Origin: Ectopseudomonas chengduensis | GTDB taxonomy: Bacteria; Pseudomonadota; Gammaproteobacteria; Pseudomonadales; Pseudomonadaceae | Length of the DNA stretch: 64,000 nt | Direction: 5' to 3' | Assembly: GCF_900102635.1 (NCBI RefSeq) | Contig: NZ_FMZQ01000007.1 | Coordinates: forward strand, 1-64,000 | Part shown: positions 16,701 to 24,779 of the stretch, in pieces | Layout of the letters: each line of letters begins with the position of its first letter | How positions within the stretch are numbered: position 1 is the first letter of the stretch | Translations under genes and position numbers: made by a program | Notes under the pieces: generated by a model | Database searches by the model: none | Seen by the model: only the letters and a program-made list of their open reading frames with translations | What the model was told of the DNA's origin: nothing

Positions 16701-19700
16701 TTACCCCACAGAGATTTGCGGTTGGGCTCATGATCCTTTTTGAATGAATTGCTCACATCGACTGTCCAGAGGCCGACTTGTGGCGCGTATCGCACCACAA
16801 AGTCGCGCTCCGATAGCGGCTGGCGCAACTGGAACAGATGGCTCGTGAAAAGCCGAATATCGTCAACGGGTATCCACGACGCCCCTAGATTTATGGTGAT
16901 GTCCTCGAAAGGAATCGGGGCCGGCTGGGAACGCTCTAGAGCTGCAACGTTGAGTTTGTACCTGTCGTCTGTTAGTACAGCTTCCTTTGCTTGAGCCAGC
17001 TTCAAGACAACGTTGCCACTCAGATAGACATCGGCTGATTGGTACTCGCGGGTATCAGGGTCCATGAAAATCTTGTACCCAAGAAGGTCTCCCAAAATCC
17101 TTTCTTGGTCGATACCACTTACCTCAGCCATGTATTCGAGATCAACCTGGCCACGTTGGTCGATAGAGGCGTAATAGGCATCCTCAGACGTATTGATTTG
17201 AGGTGTTGTGTCGCCGTTGATTACACGCTCAATGAAAGCGTCGGCGAGCTTCACTACTTCATCTTTGTCGTCATCCCAGACCTCAAGAGAGCACGCATCT
17301 GCACTGCCGGCATCGTCACCATAGACACGCACGTTCGCAGGGTGATTCACCGGGCCGAATTCGTTGACGAAGGCGTCATAGGCCTGCTTTGCTTTTGCTT
17401 GTGCTGAGGCCAATTCTGAATCGCTGCCCCTTAGTTGCGCATCAAGCAGTTCCCGAGCCGTGTCTCTGACCTGGATGTAAGACCTTGCCTTGACCTCTTG
17501 TTTAGGAGGCAGGGTCAACGGGCGAGCGACAAACTTCTCTCCAATTCGAATGCCATCGTCATCGAATTCATTGACGACATCTATGATTTCGACCAAAACA
17601 CCATCGTGGATGGCCATGTCGCCGATGAAGCCTTTGAACCCCTTGATAAGCATCCCGCCACCAAAGTCATTCTGCGTCTCCAACTGCGAGCGTGGCATTT
17701 CTTCCACAGTCACATCTGCCTTTGGCCACTCTTTCCTTTGAGCGATGCCGGCTGGCAGCGCTGCATCCATCTTCTGGCTAAGTTCGACAGCAATAGAGAA
17801 TACCTGCTGGCGGCCGCTACCAGGTCGCGTAGAGGCAACGCTTAGCTTCGGACCAAAGGCGCTACCGACAACTTCGAAGTCGCCCAGGACATTCTCTGGA
17901 TGGTCGATAAAATAGCGGTTTACCGGGAACGAGTGGCTTTGCCCTTCTACCTGAAGTTCGAGGTCGGCGGTTTCTGTGAAGTCGAAATCAGGGGTAGTCC
18001 CGTCCGGCCTGCGTTGCAGGAATAGAACATCCGTGATTACGGAGGCTCCCTGTTCGTCAAACACCTCCTGGGGCAGCCTGAACGCTGCTACGAGGTTAGC
18101 TCTGTCCATGATCTGTTGCCGAATGCCTGGATGCTTCTTGTCCAGGGTTCCGCTTGAGGTGATCACGGCCATCACTCCGCCAACGCGAAGCTGGTCTAGG
18201 CCCCGAACAATGAAGTAGTCATGGATGTGGCTCGCCTCTGGATAACGACGGTCGCTGACCTTGGTTTCGCCAAAAGGAACGTTGCCGATCACTGCGTCGA
18301 AGGTGTTATCCAGAACCGCTCGCTCAAATCGCCGATTGAGAATCGTCACGTCTGGGGCTATTACCTTAGCAAGCCTGACCGCAACCTCATCACACTCGAC
18401 ACCCACCAGCCGGGCCTGCGCCTGAACTTCTTTTGGGGCCCCCGCGAAGAAGAAGCCAGCACCGCATCCTGGTTCTAAGAATTTCCCGGACGGACTCACC
18501 CCGAGACGCATGAGCGACTTCCAAATCGCGACGCTCAAGGGGGCAGGCGTGTAGTAGCTCTCCAGCCGGTTCTCAATGACGTGCCTGTTGAATGTACCGG
18601 ATTCGATTCCAAGGAACTTGGCCGTTTCTTGCCCCTTTCGGTTGTCGTACTCCTTCTTCTGATCAGTACGGAACGCCTGCGCCACTCCACCCCAGCCCAT
18701 GAACTGAGCCAGTGAAAGCCGGTCATATTCTGTAAGGCTTTCGCCCGCTTCAGCCTTGGCCAGGCTCTTGAAGGCGTTGCCGGCTTGCGTCGGTGTGTAT
18801 CCGTTACCATTGCTATACGCATCGAGAAGCTCTTCAGCAGTAATGCCCCGCCAGTCTCTTTCGATCCCATCTGACTCATCTTCGCCATAAGCATGAATTT
18901 CAGATGGGCGCAGTGGCTCGTTTAGCTCGATACCCACTTCCGATAGGGCAGCCTCGTACTTGCGTATGCGCTCAAGCAAACGAGAATCAACCACCTGCCC
19001 CTGCGCGGAGAGTTCTCTGCGCATGCCCTCAAGTTCAGACCGCATCCGGGCAATCTGCTTCGCTTCATCCGAGCCGGGATCGACTACTAATTCATCAGGT
19101 GCAGGTTCGCTTGAGGACTGGCCGTTAGCTAATGCAGTTTCATCGGAACCAGCAGCTACGTCTTGACCTGGCACCTGGGCAACAGCGTCGTAACCGGTGT
19201 ACCAAGCGTTTCGCTGTTCTTCACTCAAGTAGTCCGGCGCAACCCTGCCTTGATCATGCAAGAATGCTCTTTGTCCGGCGATATCAGGACGAAGCTGAGC
19301 CTTAGCTTTTTCCAGAAGTTCTTCTGGCGCGCCCTGTTGAAAGAGACCAGTGAGCGCGCTGCTTTCTGCTACCGTGAGGCTGTGCTGCTCAATCAACTCT
19401 TTATGGCGCTGTTGTGCCGCTGCCATTCCCTCGCGGACGAATACCTCTACCAGTTGAGATGCTAGTTGCTCTAGAGGAGTACGCTGCTTTGCTGTCTCAG
19501 CCACAGCAGCTTGCTGGACTGAACCCATGGACTCTTCCAGGGCCATTTCTAGGGCCCCTAGTTTCGATACCGGAAGATCAATGCCATCGTCGACCGAGAG
19601 GAGAATCACATCGGCATCACCGGGCACCTTTTGCACCAGTGACAAACCAAGTTTCCCCGAATGCATTTCGAGCACAAACTGGGTGCCATTTATAACTCTA

Positions 19701-21052
19701 TCAAGTCGACCTCCTTCTCGCTTCCAGCCCTCCCCCTCAAAATGGGTAAGTAACTTCTCACGCCGGGCGTGAGTAAGCTTTTCAACGAGGCCAGAGGAGC
19801 CAGCAGCTGAAGCCAGCTTTTCGAAGCCGCCGGCTAAAGCGATTTGCTCAACCTCATCATCCCTTGCGCCAAGCTCGAAGAGCGCGGCCCGTTGATTAGC
19901 TGTTAGCCGTAGCGCAGCTTCTGGGCCGCCGACCATACCGGCCATGTACTCAACAAAGTCGTCCATGGCAACAGATGCATCCGAAGCGGAAGGGTCTTGC
20001 TGATAGTGCGCTAGCGCCGATTCGAATTGACCGGTTCGGAAGAGCGCTTTTGTTATCCCGAAGTATGTCGAGGCTGAGATTTCATTGCGGAGTTGTAGTG
20101 ACAGGCTGGTAATGAATGCCAACCTATTAGTGTGAAGTTGACGCCCCATAGAATGGGGAGTGAACGGGTCGCGGTTTACCTGGATGACTCCACCGCTGGA
20201 CACAGATATTGCAACTTCGGCCACACCGAGCCGTAGGCTGCTGAATTTCCATTGCCCCACCGTGGATTTGTCGCTTTCTCGCCACGTATCTAACTCGCCA
20301 CCCCATTCGTTCGCAATATGCTCAACTAGGGCAACTGCATGATCGATTGTTCTTGATTCTGCCTCTCCACTTAGAACAGAGGCTATTACGCTTCTTTCAT
20401 CATCAGATAACTCTTCGCGATCTCGTCTCGCAGGGTCTCGCTGGCTGACTGTTTCGCTTGGTTGTACCAGCTCGCTCGGAGTTGCTGATTGGCGTCCACT
20501 GGAAGCGGATTCCTCAGCCTCCACTCCTTCTCCAGCTTTCGCGCTTCTTCCGACAACAGCTCCTGCTGCTTTACCAGAAACTGCTTCAACGTGTTCTCTT
20601 CCGCCATTTTCTTCAGGCGCTGAGGGTCGATTTCCAGAAGAGTCTCGTGGATCACCCTGGCCCAGTGCCCCATCGGTTCCAACTCGGTCATCATGAGCGC
20701 GTCGAGAGGAATTTCCATGTGTGGATGGTTTTGCAGTTCGGCTTGTGCTTTCACGATTGTTTACCTCAATTTTGCGAATCGCCGGCATGATCATTTCAAC
20801 CGGCAGTTCCACCATTTCTGCAGCCGGGAATGCCTGCAGCAATTTTGCATGATTCATACCCTTCATCGGGCGAATCCAGTAATTTCGCTCTGTAAAGCGA
20901 ACGTCCCTTCTGAAGCCTAGCGCTTCAAGACGGTCTTTTTCCTGTTGTAAGCCAGCACCGGCCATCACAAGAAGATGGCTATCTGCGCTAGCTCCACGAG
21001 CCATCACAAGGCGAAGGCCATAAGCCTTCAGATCGATCCATAACTTTTTCAT
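13769..21052 (-). CDS. DarB-like giant DNA methyltransferase/helicase
   Basis: A 2427-residue polyvalent protein. An N-terminal domain of about 100 residues is followed by a low-complexity linker (to about residue 230) and helical regions. An N6-adenine methyltransferase domain shows motif I, LEPGCGAG (about residue 857), and motif IV, IGNVPFG (about 923; the usual NPPY/F read as NVPF). A superfamily 2 helicase follows: Walker A AAHAVGAGKTFE (about 1565), DEAH box NVDEAHLYKN (about 1730) and motif VI QRRGRIERQG (about 2060). Phage P1 DarB, about 2255 residues, has this build and protects injected DNA from type I restriction. Here the likely role is antirestriction or DNA processing on entry. 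It is the last gene of the exonuclease operon and carries a nested gene at 20386-20754. Confidence 0.85.
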   Translation of the reverse strand: MKKLWIDLKAYGLRLVMARGASADSHLLVMAGAGLQQEKDRLEALGFRRDVRFTERNYWIRPMKGMNHAKLLQAFPAAEMVELPVEMIMPAIRKIEVNNRESTSRTAKPSTHGNSSRRAHDDRVGTDGALGQGDPRDSSGNRPSAPEENGGREHVEAVSGKAAGAVVGRSAKAGEGVEAEESASSGRQSATPSELVQPSETVSQRDPARRDREELSDDERSVIASVLSGEAESRTIDHAVALVEHIANEWGGELDTWRESDKSTVGQWKFSSLRLGVAEVAISVSSGGVIQVNRDPFTPHSMGRQLHTNRLAFITSLSLQLRNEISASTYFGITKALFRTGQFESALAHYQQDPSASDASVAMDDFVEYMAGMVGGPEAALRLTANQRAALFELGARDDEVEQIALAGGFEKLASAAGSSGLVEKLTHARREKLLTHFEGEGWKREGGRLDRVINGTQFVLEMHSGKLGLSLVQKVPGDADVILLSVDDGIDLPVSKLGALEMALEESMGSVQQAAVAETAKQRTPLEQLASQLVEVFVREGMAAAQQRHKELIEQHSLTVAESSALTGLFQQGAPEELLEKAKAQLRPDIAGQRAFLHDQGRVAPDYLSEEQRNAWYTGYDAVAQVPGQDVAAGSDETALANGQSSSEPAPDELVVDPGSDEAKQIARMRSELEGMRRELSAQGQVVDSRLLERIRKYEAALSEVGIELNEPLRPSEIHAYGEDESDGIERDWRGITAEELLDAYSNGNGYTPTQAGNAFKSLAKAEAGESLTEYDRLSLAQFMGWGGVAQAFRTDQKKEYDNRKGQETAKFLGIESGTFNRHVIENRLESYYTPAPLSVAIWKSLMRLGVSPSGKFLEPGCGAGFFFAGAPKEVQAQARLVGVECDEVAVRLAKVIAPDVTILNRRFERAVLDNTFDAVIGNVPFGETKVSDRRYPEASHIHDYFIVRGLDQLRVGGVMAVITSSGTLDKKHPGIRQQIMDRANLVAAFRLPQEVFDEQGASVITDVLFLQRRPDGTTPDFDFTETADLELQVEGQSHSFPVNRYFIDHPENVLGDFEVVGSAFGPKLSVASTRPGSGRQQVFSIAVELSQKMDAALPAGIAQRKEWPKADVTVEEMPRSQLETQNDFGGGMLIKGFKGFIGDMAIHDGVLVEIIDVVNEFDDDGIRIGEKFVARPLTLPPKQEVKARSYIQVRDTARELLDAQLRGSDSELASAQAKAKQAYDAFVNEFGPVNHPANVRVYGDDAGSADACSLEVWDDDKDEVVKLADAFIERVINGDTTPQINTSEDAYYASIDQRGQVDLEYMAEVSGIDQERILGDLLGYKIFMDPDTREYQSADVYLSGNVVLKLAQAKEAVLTDDRYKLNVAALERSQPAPIPFEDITINLGASWIPVDDIRLFTSHLFQLRQPLSERDFVVRYAPQVGLWTVDVSNSFKKDHEPNRKSLWGNEKASFEELLEKLLNNSRPTHTYKDGKNKTVTDEEATVRSREKQEEIANKFFEWIASDPDRAVKYTDLYNTHCNVYVIPRPDGSRLTFPGLAATWQPRAHQKDMVAMALMGRNAMAAHAVGAGKTFEMVAIAMKLKQVGLVTKPCIAVPNHMLGQIAREAKQMYPSARVLMVTKDDLRGLARKRFLAVARNNNWDIIVMTHSMLNQIRPPAEILLAELEDQVRIINDQIDICDNKRQERQLTAKLKTAESKVDALMDQLDDDERRDRYLSIDMLGIDCLNVDEAHLYKNLELNSNMDVLGVTNGGSARAFNLYGISQYFRKHWGKSFGLFSFTGTAVANSMCELYVHNKILRPDLLEESGIFHFDEWANRFGSVVSNLEALPEGGGFRVNERFARFVNLPEMLRLFRTFADVRTKEDLKLPVPQVNTEVVSVEQSDWQKAFMTHLSIRAIQVRKGLVRPDQDNMLAISTAGRKASLDLRLVAADLPEEASLKLGAVAQNARYLYDLSQEHRGTQLVFMDLGTPGKGKPFVAYEALKELMVKAGIPANEIGFAHDAKTDDAKEALFAKVRSGEIRIFMGSTEKMGVGTNVQERLIGMHDVDCPWNPAGIEQRRGRIERQGNLYFDQVYNYRYTTKDSFDLFMWETNKRKGDFINQALSDPTSAGREVSEVMDLGYAEVLAVTTGNPKIREKVEVDDQVKKLERKYKSWLAERASRMHFENSIRKDIARANIELGTWDEARRALPHSTVKVATVTGRVSGLQDGDTSWLYATEIGEAILSRLPMVEAQMMRMSETEASLGVHVGGIEVKLTFERGWAEKYETQLRGFIGGEKLPINVCAPSKNAAVLGKSVRSWFNAAEHIARCQGVIAKAERDLKVMMGAEVQDVWPHEAELAELRDKKSELDMYFTAQDNDTIPAEDPFLAMLAEHRAGLRASREDQMEVFEVGEPGALFESVEREVIAECDEHDSVSPYRGFNQRM
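20386..20754 (-). CDS. Nested gene inside the DarB-like coding sequence, unknown
   Basis: This 122-residue frame lies on the same strand as the DarB-like gene but in another phase, over codons about 100-222 of the host gene. It starts with GTG at 20754, preceded at 8 bases by a good ribosome site, GAGGT in TTGAGGTAAACAATC. The product looks protein-like: helical, with KKMAEENTLKQFLVKQQEL and EARKLEKEWRLRNPLPVD segments. The DarB-like frame over the same stretch is a low-complexity Ser/Gly/Arg/Glu linker, as expected if the nested frame is the constrained one. I do not recognise the product. A shadow frame is the alternative, but the ribosome site and composition argue against that. Confidence 0.55.
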   Translation of the reverse strand: MKAQAELQNHPHMEIPLDALMMTELEPMGHWARVIHETLLEIDPQRLKKMAEENTLKQFLVKQQELLSEEARKLEKEWRLRNPLPVDANQQLRASWYNQAKQSASETLRDEIAKSYLMMKEA

Positions 21053-21066
21053 TTAAATGCCCTTAA

Positions 21067-21094
21067 AGAGAGAGCGGGTTCCCCCGCTCTCTCT
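21067..21094 (-). other. Perfect 12-bp hairpin between operon genes
   Basis: AGAGAGAGCGGG (21067-21078) and CCCGCTCTCTCT (21083-21094) form a perfect stem with a 4-base loop TTCC, just before the DarB-like start. On the minus strand only TTT follows, so it is a weak or leaky terminator, an attenuator or an mRNA-stability element. Confidence 0.7.
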
Positions 21095-21117
21095 ACAGCT
21101 AACCGATTCGTTGAGAG

Positions 21118-22506
21118 TTACATCCGGGGAACTGATGTGTTCCGCCTCTCTCGTGCTGCTTCGGCTTGCTGTAGCAGGTCATCGATATCATCCTCGAAGC
21201 GCTCTCCACCGTCGTTTGCCATCTGCTCCATCATGTAGATGTCTTCGGGGTTGTAGTCTTCGAACTGCTCGGCATGGTTTGCAGGTTGGTTCTCATACGA
21301 TTCATCAGCTGGGTGAGTACGTTCTTGAACGCCCGCCTGCTGCGGTCGTGCGACCTGCTGTTCTGATACCGCACGTGCCGGCGCTTCGGTTCGTGAGGCT
21401 GCATTCTGGTCGGTGCTTTGTTTAGCAACGGGCGCGGCTTGCTGAACCTGCGACGGATTGCGCAGTTCTTGCTCCATCGGAGTCAAGCGCGGGTGTAGCG
21501 TAAGGCCCCACTTGACGCTTGGTGCCGCATCAACCGCAATCTTCCGACCGGATGTAGTTTCCTTGATATGGAGAATTCCCCCGCGCCAACCGCGCACTTG
21601 GGGATGGTTCCCGTCGACAGCCGGCACTTCTTTCTTGATCCAAGTCCACGATTTGGGAGCCCCGAGATAATTTTCAGCAGTACCATTCAGAGCGTCACGC
21701 CCCACATTCACACGCATACCGGGAATAGCAACGTATCCGATTTCCTTAAAACCTGGTTGTTCTGTAAGCCCCTTAAGCATTGCGTAGGATGGGCTTTTGC
21801 GTAGATGAGCGAGAATCTCATCGTCGGTTGGAAGGCGTGGGGATGGTAACGGCTGGCCATTAGCACGATCCACAGCCCCCAGCCCAAAGAAAATTCCCTT
21901 GTCCACCATATTGTCTGCGCCTAGCAGACGTAGGTGAACTGTCGGTTGGATTCCCAGAACACCATTCTTCGCCCACACCCGATTGCCGATAGCGTCTTCG
22001 GCCAGCGGTCCACTTTTGAAGTTCCAGGGTTTCAGCAAAGACAGAAGAACGCGGTCAAATTCTTCTGCTGAGGTGATGCGCTGAGTGGCTGCGTCGAGGT
22101 CGAGTACATCGACACTCGCGAACGACTGACCGTCCCGCTCATACGGTTTATTCGCCCGCATCAGTGCGTGAATGCAGAGTGAGCCTTCCCCATAGGTGTG
22201 AAAATATTCAGCCGTGTAGGCCGCTACTTCAGGGTCTTTCGAGCCGACCCGACTCGTTTTGTCCGCCCTCATAACAGCCTGCTGCTGGGGCAGATGTTGT
22301 CCTGAAGACGATTTTTTTGAAGTCACAGTCACCGGCTTTCCGTTATCAAGCCTAATCCCGTGCACCTGGAAGTTATTTGGGTCTTTACGGCCCACCAGGA
22401 CCTTGGTGACATGTACCAGAAAATAGTTCGCGCGGTCCTGGGTTGCCGCTTCTTTGATCTGCTGCTGGAAATTTGCAAGCAAGTCGTTTGGATTGCTCAT
22501 ACTCAC
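21118..22506 (-). CDS. Unknown protein of the DNA-processing operon
   Basis: A 462-residue cytoplasmic protein. The first 350 residues appear folded; the rest (from about residue 365) is a Gln/Ala/Pro-rich tail ending in an acidic helix (YNPEDIYMMEQMANDGGERF) and a basic end. It sits between a YqaJ-type exonuclease and the DarB-like helicase, 65 bases upstream of the latter. In phage-type recombination modules the neighbour of an exonuclease is often a single-strand annealing or binding protein, and the acidic tail would fit that, but I see no RecT, Bet or SSB motif. The role is therefore an inference from position only. Confidence 0.7.
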   Translation of the reverse strand: MSMSNPNDLLANFQQQIKEAATQDRANYFLVHVTKVLVGRKDPNNFQVHGIRLDNGKPVTVTSKKSSSGQHLPQQQAVMRADKTSRVGSKDPEVAAYTAEYFHTYGEGSLCIHALMRANKPYERDGQSFASVDVLDLDAATQRITSAEEFDRVLLSLLKPWNFKSGPLAEDAIGNRVWAKNGVLGIQPTVHLRLLGADNMVDKGIFFGLGAVDRANGQPLPSPRLPTDDEILAHLRKSPSYAMLKGLTEQPGFKEIGYVAIPGMRVNVGRDALNGTAENYLGAPKSWTWIKKEVPAVDGNHPQVRGWRGGILHIKETTSGRKIAVDAAPSVKWGLTLHPRLTPMEQELRNPSQVQQAAPVAKQSTDQNAASRTEAPARAVSEQQVARPQQAGVQERTHPADESYENQPANHAEQFEDYNPEDIYMMEQMANDGGERFEDDIDDLLQQAEAARERRNTSVPRM

Positions 22507-22529
22507 CTCGGTGAAACGTGGACTAGTTT

Positions 22530-24044
22530 TTAAATGCGCATAGAGAGAGCTTTTCGGGCATCCTGCCCTTGATGTTCGGCTTCGCCGTCATCAACAAACA
22601 CATCCAATTCTTTAGGTTCGCCTGCAAAAAGAGGCGTCTCATGATCCGTGTCAGCGGTAACGGCGGCTTCGTGCATCTGGCTCGATTGAGCACCATTAAG
22701 GCGATCAACCCATCCAAAGAACTCTTCGTTAAAGAGCTTCTGCACTGCATCACGGGCTTGTGTATCTGCCTTCTTCGTCGACAGACCGATAGATATCTTT
22801 GGAATCTCGAACGGACCAAGGGGTATGTCGTTGGCGCTCAGGAACGCTTTGGCTTTGTCCAGCGAGAACCCAGCTGGAGCAAAAAGCCCTGGGTCCTCGG
22901 CATTACCGCCGAGTCGTTTTATTTCTTCCACAAGCGCAGGAATTGAGTAGGCTCGTTTTTCGTCGAGCAGCTCTTCTGGTGTTGCACCCCTCTCGATGGC
23001 TTCTGCAATTACAGCCTCCTTGTCGAGGTCTACCTTCTCGGTAGCCTTGACCATTGTGAGTGGAAGCTTCACCTGCTTGAGATCGAATCCAGCCAGAGTT
23101 TCCTTAAGACCTTGAGCAGCCGCATCGCTGATCGACTCCAACTGAGAACTAGCGGCCTTGGCCATCAGGTACTGCTGTTGGTACTGGGCTACCTGCTGCG
23201 CGATGTCGTGATCGAGCAGAACGTTTTTTTCTGCGTTTCCCAGCTGCGGAACAACCCCGCGCAGGACCAGGCTGTTCCAACACTCTGCACCACAGTCGAG
23301 GATATCTACATGCATCTGCTTGCGAGGCTCAACCATGATGGCCATGACTCGCAGGCCAGGGACATTTGCTCTGGCGATGGTTTGTGCCATCAGGTCCAAG
23401 TCTTCATGCGAAATACCTTGCTTTGCCATCTTCTCGGTCAACGACGCTGCGAGTTCTGGCTCAAGGTCCAGCTTCACGAGAAGCAGCCCGCCATCACATT
23501 TGATCCCACGGAAACGCGCACCAAGGTCGTAGTGATGGAGTTGCGCTTCGTAGTCAAACGGTACTTCCTCGTCGTACGAGGAAGGAACCTTGTAGTCCGG
23601 TAGCCAGCGCTTCCCATTCAACGTCACGATGTCATCGGGATTACCAAGAAGCCAGCCGTACCCCTCTCGGCCATGTGGGCGAGCCATGGCAGCGATAGCT
23701 GCCTTGTCTTGCTCAGCGCGGTACTTGTACATGAATGCAAGTCGAGCCAACGGCTCAAGCTCAGTACCTCGCCGCATATGGGAGGTCTGATACTCCGGCA
23801 GCCGCTGTAGCAGCTTCTGTTCCACTACTCGCTGGATGTTCGTGAAGCCGGATTCAGTGCGATCAAGAAAGTGCCTGACCACGGGTCCGATCTCAGACCC
23901 GCCAAGGCCGTAGAGTCGACGCACGTGCCACTCCGCGCGAGCGCGGTGCCAACGCATCACGCCTTCGATCCAGCGCTGCCTGTCCTCCGGCTTGACAACC
24001 GAGGACTGGGGAAGCGAGTCGACCAACCCGTGTAAATGCACCAT
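22530..24044 (-). CDS. YqaJ-type (lambda exonuclease-like) recombinase nuclease
   Basis: A 504-residue protein with the YqaJ nuclease core in its first 230 residues: GLGGSEIGPVV (start of the domain), MRRGTELEPLARL with the Glu of the site, LGNPDDIV with the metal-binding Asp, and WLPDYKVPSSY corresponding to the Glu/Asp-x-Lys motif. A helical C-terminal half of about 270 residues is extra relative to the phage enzymes. Such enzymes resect double-stranded ends for single-strand annealing. It is the first gene of the operon that includes the 462-residue protein and the DarB-like protein. The ATG overlaps the promoter-like element at 24044-24067, so the real start could be slightly downstream. 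Confidence 0.85.
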   Translation of the reverse strand: MVHLHGLVDSLPQSSVVKPEDRQRWIEGVMRWHRARAEWHVRRLYGLGGSEIGPVVRHFLDRTESGFTNIQRVVEQKLLQRLPEYQTSHMRRGTELEPLARLAFMYKYRAEQDKAAIAAMARPHGREGYGWLLGNPDDIVTLNGKRWLPDYKVPSSYDEEVPFDYEAQLHHYDLGARFRGIKCDGGLLLVKLDLEPELAASLTEKMAKQGISHEDLDLMAQTIARANVPGLRVMAIMVEPRKQMHVDILDCGAECWNSLVLRGVVPQLGNAEKNVLLDHDIAQQVAQYQQQYLMAKAASSQLESISDAAAQGLKETLAGFDLKQVKLPLTMVKATEKVDLDKEAVIAEAIERGATPEELLDEKRAYSIPALVEEIKRLGGNAEDPGLFAPAGFSLDKAKAFLSANDIPLGPFEIPKISIGLSTKKADTQARDAVQKLFNEEFFGWVDRLNGAQSSQMHEAAVTADTDHETPLFAGEPKELDVFVDDGEAEHQGQDARKALSMRI

Positions 24045-24067
24045 ATAGTGATATTAAACCGTGTAGT
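24044..24067 (-). promoter_or_regulatory. Shared promoter-like element before the exonuclease operon
   Basis: On the minus strand it reads ACTACACGGT, four bases (TTAA), TATCACTATA. The last A is the first base of the annotated ATG. The same first half and the same distance to the ATG occur before pilT at 1183. Confidence 0.6.
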
Positions 24068-24075
24068 CTCTACCC

Positions 24076-24102
24076 AAAAAAAAAGGCAGGCGAAGGCCTG
24101 CC
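24076..24102 (-). terminator. Rho-independent terminator of the gene at 24111
   Basis: GGCAGGC (24085-24091) pairs with GCCTGCC (24096-24102) around GAAG. On the minus strand the stem is followed by nine T residues (24084-24076). Confidence 0.92.
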
Positions 24103-24110
24103 CTATTACC

Positions 24111-24704
24111 TTATAGCACTACGTCAATGTCTTGCAACCGCCAACCGCCATCAATCATGCTGATGGCGTCCAAGTCGAAAACTGTCGCGCACTGAAAAGA
24201 CCCAGCCTCAGCCGTTTCCACCTGGTACGCGATGACAGCGAGATGCTTGAATTCAGGCAGCTCGATTACATGATCGAGAATCCACGGATTGCGCGTTGAG
24301 TTCTTAGGCCAATCCGGGTCAGCCTCGGGAAGTACGTGGCGGACCCATTCCTTGCTGATCAGGGCGCTTAAATCACGTTTGGCGCGCTTCACGCTCAAGA
24401 ACCGCGTCTGTGAAATACCGAATTCGGCGTCATCGGTTAGGTCTACCTTCTGCCTCATCCAGTTCCCAATTTCGACATGCACCTCTACGACCACCGCCTC
24501 TTTACCTTGCTCACCAGCGAGTTGGAGCAGGTAAGGAACGGCGTTGTTACGATGACCGTAAAGAAACGTCGGGCCTTTCACAGGGAAGCGAATGCTCTTG
24601 AAGTAGCTTTCGATGCCCTTCAATTCAAGCTGACTTTCGACCGGGCGATGATCTTCATCTCCCCGGTAGAAGATGACGCTCGACAGATTGACTTTAGACA
24701 TCAC
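24111..24704 (-). CDS. Unknown 197-residue protein
   Basis: A soluble protein without signal peptide or membrane segment. It stands alone, with its own strong terminator and a short divergent promoter region shared with the regulator gene at 24780. The sequence is an even mix of strands and helices (VPYLLQLAGEQGKEAVVVEV, HLAVIAYQVETAEAGSFQCA) and includes one cysteine. I recognise no family. Being divergent from a putative regulator and Tus, it may belong to the accessory maintenance genes, but nothing in the sequence shows its role. Confidence 0.7.
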   Translation of the reverse strand: MMSKVNLSSVIFYRGDEDHRPVESQLELKGIESYFKSIRFPVKGPTFLYGHRNNAVPYLLQLAGEQGKEAVVVEVHVEIGNWMRQKVDLTDDAEFGISQTRFLSVKRAKRDLSALISKEWVRHVLPEADPDWPKNSTRNPWILDHVIELPEFKHLAVIAYQVETAEAGSFQCATVFDLDAISMIDGGWRLQDIDVVL

Positions 24705-24779
24705 GCTTGCGCCTGTACGTTCGATGATATTTTATGATATATAGCATGAAGGTCTTTGTACACCTTCCACTGGCTGATT

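Noticed and set aside
18535..18894. A second possible nested frame (119 codons) in the DarB-like gene
   Set aside because: It lies over the conserved methyltransferase region, has no ribosome site and a biased Arg/Ser/Thr composition, unlike the frame at 20386.
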